Notes under the pieces: model-generated
The model's input: only the letters and a program-made list of their open reading frames with translations
What the model was told of the DNA's origin: nothing
Database searches by the model: none
In this document: in pieces, positions 44,694 through 53,389 of the stretch
Position numbering within the stretch: position 1 is the stretch's first letter
Layout of the letters: each line of letters starts with the position of its first letter
Program-made: the position numbers and the translations under genes
Assembly: GCF_000730565.1 (NCBI RefSeq)
Contig: NZ_BBIQ01000006.1
Location: 1-64,000 of the forward strand
Length of the DNA stretch: 64,000 nucleotides
From: Pseudomonas fulva NBRC 16637 = DSM 17717
GTDB lineage: Bacteria; Pseudomonadota; Gammaproteobacteria; Pseudomonadales; Pseudomonadaceae
Reading direction: 5' to 3'

Positions 44694-45521
44694 CTAGCCA
44701 GCATGGGCCAACGCCAGCAGGCGCTGCGCGCGCAACACCACTGGCGCATCGACCATCTGCCCGTCCAGCTGGAAGGCCCCTGCCCCACCCGCCGCTGCGC
44801 TGCCCTCGAGCACGCGCTGCGCCCAGGCCAGTTCGTGCTCACTGGGCTGCAAGGCCTCATGAATCACCGGCACCTGGCTTGGATGAATGCACAGCGCCCC
44901 GCCATAGCCCATGTCGTAGGCATGGCGCATGGCCTCGCGCTGCCCTTGCGGGTCGCGGATCGCAGGAAACACACCGTCCAGCGGCGGCGCCAGGTCGGCG
45001 CCCCGGGAATGCAGTTGCACGGCCATGCGGGCCTGGTCGATGAAGCGTTGGCCTGCCGGGCTGTCGGTGTTCAGGCAAAGGTCCAGCGCCAGGTCCAGGC
45101 TGCCGAACGACAAGCGCTCGACGCCCTCGGCGCCGGCGATACGTTCAAGGGCCAACAGCCCCTTGGCGGTCTCGATGATAGGCACCACGGCCTTGCCCGT
45201 GCGGGCGGTAACCGCCACCTGTGCGGCGCTCTCGACCTTGGGCAGCAGCACCGTGGTCACGCCCAGGTGCTGCGCGCACAACTGCAAGTCCTCGGCGTGG
45301 TTTGCATGGCTGGGTGCGTTGACCCTTACCCACACCCGGGCGTCGGGGTGTTCGCCCAGAAAGCGCGCCAGGTGCTCGCGGGCCTGGGCCTTGAGCGGTT
45401 CTTCGACCGCGTCTTCGAAGTCCACGATCACGGCATCGGCACCGGCAGCCAGGGCCTTGGCGAAGCGCTCCGGGCGGCTACCGGGCACGAACAGGGCGGA
45501 GCGAACGATGGGGTATGGCAT
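44694..45521 (-). CDS. ccl: (S)-citramalyl-CoA lyase, CitE-like
   Basis: The 275-residue protein is a CitE/HpcH-type lyase: RSALFVPGSRPERFAKAL at the start, VDFEDAVEE with the metal-binding acids, PKVESAAQ, PIIETAKGLLALE, and the CIHPSQVPVIHEAL close. In itaconate breakdown Ccl splits citramalyl-CoA to acetyl-CoA and pyruvate. It lies 15 bases after the CoA-transferase gene and before the TRAP genes, the same order as ripB/PA0883 in P. aeruginosa. Confidence 0.9.
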   Translation of the reverse strand: MPYPIVRSALFVPGSRPERFAKALAAGADAVIVDFEDAVEEPLKAQAREHLARFLGEHPDARVWVRVNAPSHANHAEDLQLCAQHLGVTTVLLPKVESAAQVAVTARTGKAVVPIIETAKGLLALERIAGAEGVERLSFGSLDLALDLCLNTDSPAGQRFIDQARMAVQLHSRGADLAPPLDGVFPAIRDPQGQREAMRHAYDMGYGGALCIHPSQVPVIHEALQPSEHELAWAQRVLEGSAAAGGAGAFQLDGQMVDAPVVLRAQRLLALAHAG

Positions 45522-45536
45522 GCTTTTGCTCCTCTA

Positions 45537-46736
45537 CTAAACCACGCCTGCGCTGTTCAATTGCGCCTGCTGATCATCGCCATACCCCAGCTCGGCCAGG
45601 ATCGCGGCGGTGTGCTGGCCCAGTGCAGGCACCGGGTCCATGCGCGGGCTGAAGGCCGCGTTGCGCCCCGGCGGCAGCAGGGACGGCAGCTTGCCCGCCG
45701 GGCTGTCCACCTCGCGCCAGCGGTCACGGGCCTGCAACTGGGGGTGCTGCCACACCCCTTGCATGTCGTTGACTCGGGCGTTGGCGATCTGGGCGGTCTC
45801 AAGGCGCGCCACGACGTCTTCCAGGCTCAGCGCGGCGAAACCGTCGACGATGATCTGGCGCAGCAGGTCGCGGTTCTCCGAGCGCAGGTAATTGGCGCAG
45901 AAGCGCTCGTCAGTGGCCAACGCCGGGTCGAGCAGCACCTTCTCGCAGAACAGCTGCCATTCACGCTCGTTCTGCAACCCCAGCATCACCGTGCCGCCAT
46001 CGCCTGTGGGGAAAGGGCCGTACGGGTAGATGGTCGAGTGCGAAGCACCCGCGCGAGGCGGTGGCGGTGCGCCGTTGTAGGCGTAGTACATGGGGTAACC
46101 CATCCACTCCACCAGGCTTTCGAGCATGGACACGTCGATGCGGCTACCCACCCCGGTGCGATCACGCAACAGCAGGGCCGAAAGCACGCCGGTATAGGCG
46201 TACATGCCAGCGGCGATATCGGCGACCGAGCATCCAGCCTTGGCCATCCCCTCCTCGCCTGGGCTGCCGGTGACCGACAAGAAACCGCCCTCGCTTTGAA
46301 TCAGCAGGTCGTAGGCCTTTTTCTTCTCATAGGGGCCGCCTTCACCGTAGCCAGAGATGTCGCACACGATCAGCCGCGGGAAGCGCGCATGCAGGGCCTC
46401 GAACCCCAGGCCCATGCGCGCCGCAGCGCCAGGTGCGAGGTTTTGCACCAGCACGTCGGCCTTGGCCAGCAGCCCTTCGAGGATGGCATCGGCCTGAGGC
46501 TGCTTCAGGTCCAGGGTCAGGCTTTCCTTGGAGCGGTTGGTCCACACGAAGTGGGACGCCAGGCCGTCGACGCGCTGGTCATAGCCTCGGGCAAAATCAC
46601 CGCTGCCGGGGCGTTCGACCTTGATAACCCGGGCGCCCAGGTCGGCCAGTTGGCGGGTGCAGAACGGCGCGGCGATGGCGTGCTCCAGGCTGACGACGGT
46701 GATGCCGTCCAGGGGGCGGGGGGCAGATGCACTCAT
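45537..46736 (-). CDS. ict: Itaconate CoA-transferase (CaiB/BaiF family)
   Basis: The 399-residue protein is a family III CoA-transferase: PLDGITVVSLEHAIAAPFCT at the start, LADLGARVIKVERPGSGDF, and an active-site Asp in KKAYDLLIQSEGG. In this operon it would move CoA from succinyl-CoA to itaconate. ATG 46736 has AGGA eight bases upstream. ATG 46760, which overlaps the previous stop, is an alternative that adds eight residues. It corresponds to ripA/PA0882. Confidence 0.9.
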   Translation of the reverse strand: MSASAPRPLDGITVVSLEHAIAAPFCTRQLADLGARVIKVERPGSGDFARGYDQRVDGLASHFVWTNRSKESLTLDLKQPQADAILEGLLAKADVLVQNLAPGAAARMGLGFEALHARFPRLIVCDISGYGEGGPYEKKKAYDLLIQSEGGFLSVTGSPGEEGMAKAGCSVADIAAGMYAYTGVLSALLLRDRTGVGSRIDVSMLESLVEWMGYPMYYAYNGAPPPPRAGASHSTIYPYGPFPTGDGGTVMLGLQNEREWQLFCEKVLLDPALATDERFCANYLRSENRDLLRQIIVDGFAALSLEDVVARLETAQIANARVNDMQGVWQHPQLQARDRWREVDSPAGKLPSLLPPGRNAAFSPRMDPVPALGQHTAAILAELGYGDDQQAQLNSAGVV

Positions 46737-46756
46737 GGCAAGGTCCTGTGCGGGAG

Positions 46757-48106
46757 TCATGGCAGGTCGGCCAGCGAGCGGGTATCGCGCAGCTGCCAGA
46801 CACGTTGGATCAAGGCACGGCCGTCGGCCGCACTGCGCTGGCCGGCGTAGGCCAGCAAGCGCTGGAACTTGTCCTCCAGTTCCGCGCGGGACAAGGTGTT
46901 GCCGGGGTCGCCCTTGGGTTCGTCAATGGCAGCAGTGAAGCGGCGCCCGTCCTTGCAGCCCACTTCTACCCGGCCCAGCCACCGGGCCGGATAGGCGGCG
47001 TCCACCTCGGGGTCCAGCTGCATGCGCACCTTGTCGCGGAACCCCGCCACGTCCGGGTCGCTCAGGGCCAGGTCGCGGAATGTCAGCAAATGCGCACTGC
47101 CGTGCACGGCAATCAGGCCGAGCACCGTGCCCATGGAGAACTTGGCCTGGTGCACGCTGGTGGGCACCTTCACCCGGCCGAGCACGTCGATGGCGCCCTG
47201 GTGCACGTGGGCGATCACCTCGGCGATGTCGCCGTGGCGCAGCCCTTCGCGCTGCATCAGTTCGAGCAAGGCATCGGCCGCCGGGTGGGTGTGGCGGCAC
47301 GAGGCGTGGAACTTGAACGAGGTTTCGGCCAGCGCCCAGCGGCTGCCCAGGCGGTCCGACAGGCGGGCCGGGTCGGCGTCGCTGGACATGCCGGCCGCCA
47401 GGCCCTGGTCGCCTTCCAGAATGTTGCGCGCCCCGCCCAGGCCATCGGCGGTCAGGTAGGCCGCCAGCAGCCCGTCGGCAGCGGCCTTGGCGGTGTGCAG
47501 CTGTTTCGAATCGGCCGCATCGCGCAAGAACTCCCACAGCCCGGCCGCCTGAGTGCCGGCACTGCCCAGCACGTTGATGAACTGGGCCTGGTCGAAGTTC
47601 ATCAGCTTGCCCACCGCGACAGCCGCCGCCAGGGTGCCGACGGTGGCGGTGGTGTGGAAAATGCGGTAGTGCGAGCGGCCCATGAATTCGCCGATGCGAA
47701 TGCCAGCCTCGTAGCCGGCCACAGCCGCCAGCAGCAGGTCCGGCCCCGACTTGTCCAGGTCCTGCGCGGCAGCCAGGGCTGCGGAAAACACCACCGTGGC
47801 CGGGTGCAGCACCGAGCTGTTGTGCAGGTCGTCCTGCTCCACCAGGTGCGACGCTGCGCCATTGACCAACGCAGCGAAATACGGCGAGGTGCCACGGCCG
47901 GTGCTCATCAACCGGGCTTTACCGGCAGGTGGCCCCATGCGCTCGGCGTAGCGCTCGAACAGCGGCACCGGGTGCGCGCCCTGGCTGGCCAGGGCCGAGC
48001 CGAGCCAGTCGAGGAACAGGTCTTCGGTACGCGCCAGCACGGAGGGCGGGATGTCCTGGTAGCGCAGGTCGGCCAGGAAGGTGGCCAGTGCTTGGGTATC
48101 ACGCAT
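46757..48106 (-). CDS. MmgE/PrpD-family protein
   Basis: The 449-residue protein has the MmgE/PrpD fold: TEDLFLDWLGSALASQG near residue 28, LVEQDDLHNSSVLHPATVVF near 90 and KFHASCRHTHPAADALL near 280. The family includes 2-methylcitrate dehydratase and cis-aconitate decarboxylase. In the P. aeruginosa operon the matching gene is PA0881. It may isomerise or dehydrate a related dicarboxylate; a reverse role related to itaconate formation cannot be excluded. ATG 48106 has GGAGG eight bases upstream. Confidence 0.88.
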   Translation of the reverse strand: MRDTQALATFLADLRYQDIPPSVLARTEDLFLDWLGSALASQGAHPVPLFERYAERMGPPAGKARLMSTGRGTSPYFAALVNGAASHLVEQDDLHNSSVLHPATVVFSAALAAAQDLDKSGPDLLLAAVAGYEAGIRIGEFMGRSHYRIFHTTATVGTLAAAVAVGKLMNFDQAQFINVLGSAGTQAAGLWEFLRDAADSKQLHTAKAAADGLLAAYLTADGLGGARNILEGDQGLAAGMSSDADPARLSDRLGSRWALAETSFKFHASCRHTHPAADALLELMQREGLRHGDIAEVIAHVHQGAIDVLGRVKVPTSVHQAKFSMGTVLGLIAVHGSAHLLTFRDLALSDPDVAGFRDKVRMQLDPEVDAAYPARWLGRVEVGCKDGRRFTAAIDEPKGDPGNTLSRAELEDKFQRLLAYAGQRSAADGRALIQRVWQLRDTRSLADLP

Positions 48107-48120
48107 GGGCATACCCTCCT

Positions 48121-49284
48121 TCAGAAGCTGCGCGGCAGCTCGAGCAGGTGCTCGGCCACGTACGACAGGATCAGGTTGGTGGAAATCGGCGCCACCTGGT
48201 ACAGGCGGGTCTCGCGGAATTTGCGCTCCACGTCGTACTCGTTGGCAAAGCCGAAGCCGCCGTGGGTTTGCAGGCAGGCGTTGGCCGCCTCCCACGAGGC
48301 TTTGGCTGCCAGGTACTTGGCCATGTTCGCGGCAGCACCGGCGTTGGCGCCGCTGTCGTACTCGGCGCACGCCCGCCAGCGCATCAGGTCGGCCGCCTCC
48401 AGTTCGATGTGGGCTTCGGCGATGGGGAATTGCACGCCCTGGTTCTGGCCGATCGGGCGGCCGAACACCACGCGGTCGCGGGCGTACTGGCTGGCCTTTT
48501 CGACGAACCAGCGCCCGTCGCCGATGCACTCGGCAGCGATCAGCGTACGCTCGGCGTTCAGGCCGTCGAGGATGTAGCGAAAACCCTTGCCCTCCTCGCC
48601 GATCAGGCTGCTGGCCGGGATGCGCAGGTTGTCGAAGAACAGCTCGTTGGTTTCGTGGTTGACCATGTTGGCAATCGGCTGCACGGTCAGGCCGTTGCCA
48701 ATGGCCGTGCGCAGGTCCACCAGGAAGATGGACATGCCTTCGGACTTGCGCGTGACCTGCGCCAGCGGCGTGGTACGCGCCAGCAGAATCATCAGGTCCG
48801 AATGCTGAATGCGCGAGATCCACACTTTCTGCCCATTGATCACGTAGTCGTCGCCCTCGCGCACGGCCGTGGTCTTGAGCTGCGTGGTGTCGGTGCCGGT
48901 GGTCGGTTCGGTCACGCCCATCGACTGCAGGCGCAGCTCGCCGCTGGCCAGCTTGGGCAGGTAATGACGTTTCTGTTCCTCGCTGCCGTGGCGCAGCAAG
49001 GTGAACATGTTGTACATCTGCCCGTGGATGGTGCCGGAGTTGCCACCGCAGTGGTTCACTTCCTCGAGTATCACCGACGCCTCGGCCAGGCCCAGCCCTG
49101 AACCGCCGTAGGCCTCGGGGATCATCGCCGACAGCCAGCCGGCGTCGGTCATGGCCTTGACGAAGGCTTCGGGGAAGGCCTTCTGCTCGTCCAGGGTGCG
49201 CCAGTATTCGGCCGGAAATTCGGCGCACAAGGCGCGCACGCCTTCGCGGATGGCGTTGAGGTCATCGCTGTCGTAGCTGTGCAT
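48121..49284 (-). CDS. Acyl-CoA dehydrogenase of the itaconate operon
   Basis: The 387-residue flavoprotein has the three-part acyl-CoA dehydrogenase layout: an N-terminal helical domain to ~120, GVTEPTTGTDTTQLKTTA and VWISRIQHSDL in the middle sheet, and a C-terminal helical domain with LQTHGGFGFANEYDVER. Glu in the last block region is the likely base. It would oxidise a C5 acyl-CoA such as methylsuccinyl-CoA, although itaconate conversion itself needs no such step. It matches PA0879 by position. Confidence 0.9.
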   Translation of the reverse strand: MHSYDSDDLNAIREGVRALCAEFPAEYWRTLDEQKAFPEAFVKAMTDAGWLSAMIPEAYGGSGLGLAEASVILEEVNHCGGNSGTIHGQMYNMFTLLRHGSEEQKRHYLPKLASGELRLQSMGVTEPTTGTDTTQLKTTAVREGDDYVINGQKVWISRIQHSDLMILLARTTPLAQVTRKSEGMSIFLVDLRTAIGNGLTVQPIANMVNHETNELFFDNLRIPASSLIGEEGKGFRYILDGLNAERTLIAAECIGDGRWFVEKASQYARDRVVFGRPIGQNQGVQFPIAEAHIELEAADLMRWRACAEYDSGANAGAAANMAKYLAAKASWEAANACLQTHGGFGFANEYDVERKFRETRLYQVAPISTNLILSYVAEHLLELPRSF

Positions 49285-49314
49285 GGCAGGCTTCTCTACG
49301 GTGCTGAAAGGGGG

Positions 49315-50148
49315 TCAGTCGAAGGTGACGTCGGCGCTTTGCGCCACGCCGGCAGCGTTGCCGGCCCACAGGCGCGCCTGGCCTGGGCCGTCGAGGCAGC
49401 CGCTGAGCTGGAAGGGCGTGGGCAGGGTCAGCGGGCGCAGGCTGCGGTAGCTGTAGCGGCGCAGGCGGGCACCGGGGTTGGCGCGCAGAAAGGCCCGCAG
49501 GTTGAGCGTCGCGATCAGGGGGCCGTGCACCACCAGGTCCGGGTATCCCTCGGTGGCGGTGACATAGGGGTAGTCGTAATGGATGCGGTGGCCGTTGAAG
49601 GTGACCGCCGAATAGCGGAACAGCAGGGTCGCGGTGGGCGTGACGGTTTCACCCCAGGTGCCGGTTTCACAAGGCTCGCCTGTGCTCGCCTTGGGCGGGG
49701 TCGGCTCGCGGTAGACGATGTCCTGCTCTTCGCGGATGCACAGCTGGTCGTGCTGAGTGTAGTCATGGCGCACCGTCACGAACAGCAAGGGGCCGCTGCG
49801 GCCGTGTTTCTCCTCGATGTGCAGGATGGTCGAGGTACGCTGCGCCTCGCCGCCGACCACCAGCGGGGCGATGAACTCGACCCGGCCACCGGCCCACATG
49901 CGGTTGCGCCCGTCAGCCGGCGGCAGAAAGCCCCCGCGTGCCGGGTGCCCGTCGGTGCCCAGTTGCGCTTCGGGTACAGGGTCTTGAAAGAAGCACCAGG
50001 TCCACAGCGGCGGCAACGCCTCGCCATGGGCCGGGGCGGTCTCGCCGAACGTCGCCGCGATGCGCTGCACCAGGTTGCGGCTGAGCACATCCCAGGCGTG
50101 CTCGGTGCGGCCGAGCCAAGGGCTGTAATCAAAGGGCGTAGTGGGCAT
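49315..50148 (-). CDS. ich: Itaconyl-CoA hydratase (MaoC/mesaconyl-C4-CoA hydratase-like)
   Basis: The 277-residue protein is a double hot-dog hydratase of the HTD2/mesaconyl-C4-CoA type: FFQDPVPEAQLGTDGHPARG and RMWAGGRVEF in the first half, RYSAVTFNGHRIHYDYPY and DLVVHGPLIATL in the second. The HxxxH-like NGHRIHYD block is the expected catalytic site. In itaconate breakdown it hydrates itaconyl-CoA to citramalyl-CoA. It is the first gene of the leftward operon, divergent from the LysR gene, like ripC/PA0878. ATG 50148 is the natural start; longer forms add junk. Confidence 0.9.
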   Translation of the reverse strand: MPTTPFDYSPWLGRTEHAWDVLSRNLVQRIAATFGETAPAHGEALPPLWTWCFFQDPVPEAQLGTDGHPARGGFLPPADGRNRMWAGGRVEFIAPLVVGGEAQRTSTILHIEEKHGRSGPLLFVTVRHDYTQHDQLCIREEQDIVYREPTPPKASTGEPCETGTWGETVTPTATLLFRYSAVTFNGHRIHYDYPYVTATEGYPDLVVHGPLIATLNLRAFLRANPGARLRRYSYRSLRPLTLPTPFQLSGCLDGPGQARLWAGNAAGVAQSADVTFD

Positions 50149-50272
50149 GGGTGGGCCTCTGGAATTGTTGTTATGGCAGGCCGCTTGCAGGCGCGTCATC
50201 GACGCTGCGCAGGCGACAGGGACGATCATGCGACCCTGTCGCGCATTCTGTGAATTTGCATTTCCATAACCC

Positions 50273-50295
50273 GGCGTTCATAAATGCCGAACGCC
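50273..50295. promoter_or_regulatory. LysR-type operator, perfect dyad
   Basis: GGCGTTC and GAACGCC flank a 9-base spacer, and a T-N11-A box (T50278 to A50290) lies within. The dyad ends 21 bases before the LysR start at 50317 in the divergent ich/LysR region, a usual place for autoregulation and operon control. It also covers the alternative ATG 50284, which argues against that start. Confidence 0.6.
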
Positions 50296-50316
50296 TTCCC
50301 TACCCAGGACTTGCCC

Positions 50317-51204
50317 ATGCACTTCGATCTGGCTGACTTGCGCCTGTTCATCCACATCGGCGAATCTCCCAGCCTGACCCAGGGCGCCCGCCGAGCCCAC
50401 CTCTCTCCCGCCGCCGCCAGTGCGCGTATCAAGGCGCTGGAAGCGCAGCTCGACACGCGCTTGCTGTACCGCGACAGCCGCGGCGTCGAACTGACCCCGG
50501 CCGGGCACACGCTGTTGACCCACGCACGCCTGGTGATGCGCCAGGTGGATTACCTGAAGGCGGAGTTCACCCAGTTCGGCGGCGATTCGGCGGGGCATAT
50601 CCGCATCTTTGCCAACACCACGGCGGTGACCGAGTTTCTGCCCGAGGTGCTGGCAGGCTTCCTGGCGCAACGGCCGGGGGTCACGGTCGACCTGCAGGAA
50701 CGCCTGTCCCGTGACATCGTGCGAGGCGTGCTCGATGGCAGCACCGACATGGGCATCATCGCCGGCCCCGTGGAGGCCAGCGGCCTGCAGGTGATGCACT
50801 TCAGCACCGATCGGCTGGTGCTGATCGTGCCCGCCGGCCACGAGCTGGCCAACCGCCGCCAGGTGACGTTGAAACAGACTCTGGCCTACCAGCACATCGG
50901 GCTGCACGACGGCAGCACCCTGCTGACCTTTCTGCGCGACCAGGTCGAGCGCATGGGTGAAACCCTGGCCCTGCGTATCCAGCTGTCGGGCTTCGAGGCC
51001 ATCTGCCGCATGGTCGAGGCAGGCGTGGGCATCGGCATCATTCCCGAGTCGTCCGCATCGCGCCACAGCCACACCATGAACCTGGTGACCATCGCCCTGG
51101 ACGAACCCTGGGCCGAGCGCGAACGCAGCATACTCGTCCGGGAGCTGGAGGCCCTGCCGGGGACGGTGCGCGCATTGATCAAGACGTTGATGCCTGCGAA
51201 CTAG
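50317..51204 (+). CDS. LysR-family regulator of the itaconate operon
   Basis: The 295-residue protein has an N-terminal winged helix (FDLADLRLFIHIGESPSLT, ARRAHLSPAAASARIKALE) and a LysR ligand-binding domain from about residue 90. ATG 50317 with AGGA eight bases upstream is chosen; ATG 50284 lies inside the operator dyad. It is divergent from ich, the same layout as the P. aeruginosa regulator PA0877 next to its rip operon, for which itaconate-responsive control has been reported. Activation by itaconate or its CoA ester is likely here too (inference). Confidence 0.92.
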   Translation: MHFDLADLRLFIHIGESPSLTQGARRAHLSPAAASARIKALEAQLDTRLLYRDSRGVELTPAGHTLLTHARLVMRQVDYLKAEFTQFGGDSAGHIRIFANTTAVTEFLPEVLAGFLAQRPGVTVDLQERLSRDIVRGVLDGSTDMGIIAGPVEASGLQVMHFSTDRLVLIVPAGHELANRRQVTLKQTLAYQHIGLHDGSTLLTFLRDQVERMGETLALRIQLSGFEAICRMVEAGVGIGIIPESSASRHSHTMNLVTIALDEPWAERERSILVRELEALPGTVRALIKTLMPAN

Positions 51205-51310
51205 GCGAGCCATTACGCTCGGGTTATCTGACCGTCAGATCGGGTGCAGGACAGTGGTTCAGATTTGCACTGCAGAAGGATAAATCCTACTGTGGCGCGT
51301 CGTTTTGGAT

Positions 51311-53179
51311 ATGGACAATAAGGATATGGCCCAAATCATCCCAACACTCGGCGCGTGCCGTTTCGACACGCCCGGGGAAAAACGCCTGGCTGAGCGCCTC
51401 GAAAAGAAACTCCCCGATGACTGGTTATGCTGGTTCAACGTGCCGGTTGGCCCAAAGGGGCTGCAGCCGGACTTCGTCCTCCTGCACCCTGAAGTGGGCT
51501 TGCTCATTCTCGAGGTCAAGGACTGGAAGCTGAGCTCGCTGAAAGAGGTGACGATCAACGAGGTCATCAAGCTCGAGCACGGTCGCGAAGTCACCGTCAT
51601 CAACCCCATGGCGCAGGCCCGCAAGAACGCGTTCGAAACGAAGGAAGCGCTGGAAAAGGACCCCGCGCTGACCCAGAAGCCAGGCTCTATCCGAGCGGGC
51701 AAACTGTTGATGCCCTATACCTGGGGCGTCGTGCTGCCAGAGATGACGCGCAAGGAATTCACCTCGCTGCAAGCCGGTTCGGCCTTGCAAAGCCTGCGTG
51801 TCATCTGCAAGGACGAAATGTTCGAAACCGTGGATGCAGGCCTGTTCGAACAACGCTTCAAGGCCATGTTCGTGCAGCACTTTCCCGTGGCGCTGTCGGA
51901 CGAGCACGTGGACCGCGTGCGTTACCACCTGTTCCCGGAAATCCGCCTGAACCCGGCACGTGCCCAGTTCGGGCTGTTCGGTGAGCAGGAGGCGCCCATG
52001 CCCAGCCTGATCAAGGTCATGGACCTGCAGCAGGAGCAACTGGCGCGTTCCATGGGCAGTGGGCACCGGGTGATTCACGGCGTGGCCGGCAGCGGCAAGA
52101 CCATGGTCCTGGTGTACCGCAGCCTCTACCTGGCGCGCACCTACAGCAAGCCGGTACTGGTGTTGTGCTACAACAAGACCCTCGCAGCGCGCTTGAACCA
52201 GGTGCTCAAGGCGCACCAGCAAGACGTTCAGGTAGTTGCCATGAGCTTTCATGCCTGGTGTCGCAAGCTGCTGACCGATGCGCAGCTGCCCATCCCTCAA
52301 CTCAAGGGGCAGAAGTTCTTCCAGGCGCTCGAAGACGATGTGCTCAAGCACATGGCGGACGGCAAGCTGGACGCTGATCGGTATGCCGCGATCCTGATCG
52401 ATGAGGGCCACGACTTCAAACCGGAGTGGTTCCGCCTGGTCGTTCATCAACTCGACCAGGAGCAGGAAAACCTGCTGGTGCTCTACGACGACGCCCAGGC
52501 CATCTACCGCGGCAAGGCCACCCTTGCCTCGAAGATGACATTCAGCTTCGCCAGTGTAGGGATCAAGGCGTCAGGGCGGACCACCATCTTGCGCATCAAC
52601 TACCGCAATACGCTGGAAGTGCTGTCGGTCGCGCATGCGTTTTCCAAGGATTTGCTCAGCGCCCGGGATGCCGAAGACGACCATATCCCGGTACTGGCCC
52701 CGCAAAGCGCAGGCCGGCGCGGCGACTTGCCGCAACTGCTCAGCCACCCTGGGCTTGTGCAGGAAGCCCAATGCCTTGTCGCCCGGCTTGAGCATGAGCA
52801 GGCAAACGGCCGGGCCTGGCAAGACATGGCCGTGATTTACCGAGAAGGTTTCCAGGCCACCTGGGTCGAGGACACACTCAAGGCCGCGGGCATCCCGTAC
52901 ACCAGCGCCAAGACCGTTTCCAAACGCAGCGCGCTGTATGGCGAGAACACGGTGAAGATCGTGAGCATGCATTCGAGCAAGGGGTTAGAATTCGGGTTCG
53001 TGGTGATTCCGCGCTTGCACGAGATGCCGGTGCAGGGCGAAGACGAAGCCGATGAGATGCGCTTGCTGTATGTAGCCATGACCCGCGCCGTGGACAGGCT
53101 GGTGATGACCCATCAGACCCACTCCGGATTCACCGAACGCCTGCAGGAGGCAGTGGCTCAGGTTCAAGCGAGCCTTTAG
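51311..53179 (+). CDS. NERD-domain superfamily 1 helicase
   Basis: The ~622-residue protein has an N-terminal NERD nuclease-like domain (~25-130; LQPDFVLLHPEVGLLILEVK gives the Asp and ExK pair) and a UvrD/Rep-like helicase. Walker A is GVAGSGKTMVL near residue 258, Walker B ILIDEGHDF near 362, then RINYRN, and TRAVDRLV near the end as motif VI. ATG 51311 and ATG 51326 are both possible starts. It stands alone between the itaconate regulator and the siderophore receptor. NERD-helicases are suspected in DNA repair or phage defence; no partner gene is present. Confidence 0.85.
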   Translation: MDNKDMAQIIPTLGACRFDTPGEKRLAERLEKKLPDDWLCWFNVPVGPKGLQPDFVLLHPEVGLLILEVKDWKLSSLKEVTINEVIKLEHGREVTVINPMAQARKNAFETKEALEKDPALTQKPGSIRAGKLLMPYTWGVVLPEMTRKEFTSLQAGSALQSLRVICKDEMFETVDAGLFEQRFKAMFVQHFPVALSDEHVDRVRYHLFPEIRLNPARAQFGLFGEQEAPMPSLIKVMDLQQEQLARSMGSGHRVIHGVAGSGKTMVLVYRSLYLARTYSKPVLVLCYNKTLAARLNQVLKAHQQDVQVVAMSFHAWCRKLLTDAQLPIPQLKGQKFFQALEDDVLKHMADGKLDADRYAAILIDEGHDFKPEWFRLVVHQLDQEQENLLVLYDDAQAIYRGKATLASKMTFSFASVGIKASGRTTILRINYRNTLEVLSVAHAFSKDLLSARDAEDDHIPVLAPQSAGRRGDLPQLLSHPGLVQEAQCLVARLEHEQANGRAWQDMAVIYREGFQATWVEDTLKAAGIPYTSAKTVSKRSALYGENTVKIVSMHSSKGLEFGFVVIPRLHEMPVQGEDEADEMRLLYVAMTRAVDRLVMTHQTHSGFTERLQEAVAQVQASL

Positions 53180-53218
53180 CTGCTTGATAGTGCGGGACTA
53201 AGGGTTGCGCGGTATTAG

Positions 53219-53275
53219 TGGGCGCGGCCTCGCCGGGAGGCCGGACCGGCCGCGATGGGCCGCGAAGCGGCCCCA
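53219..53275. repeat. REP element
   Basis: GCGGCCTCGCCGGGAGGCCG is followed by GCGATGGGCCGCGAAGCGGC, the same family as the other REP elements in the window. It lies in the convergent gap between the helicase and the receptor gene. Confidence 0.8.
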
Positions 53276-53389
53276 ACATTTCAGCTCCACATTAGAGCTC
53301 AAGGCCTACCGTGCGGCTCACAACGGCCAGACTGCACAGGCCATCGATTGCAGCCTCTACAGACACTGCTCAGCCCCCCAAATAATGGC

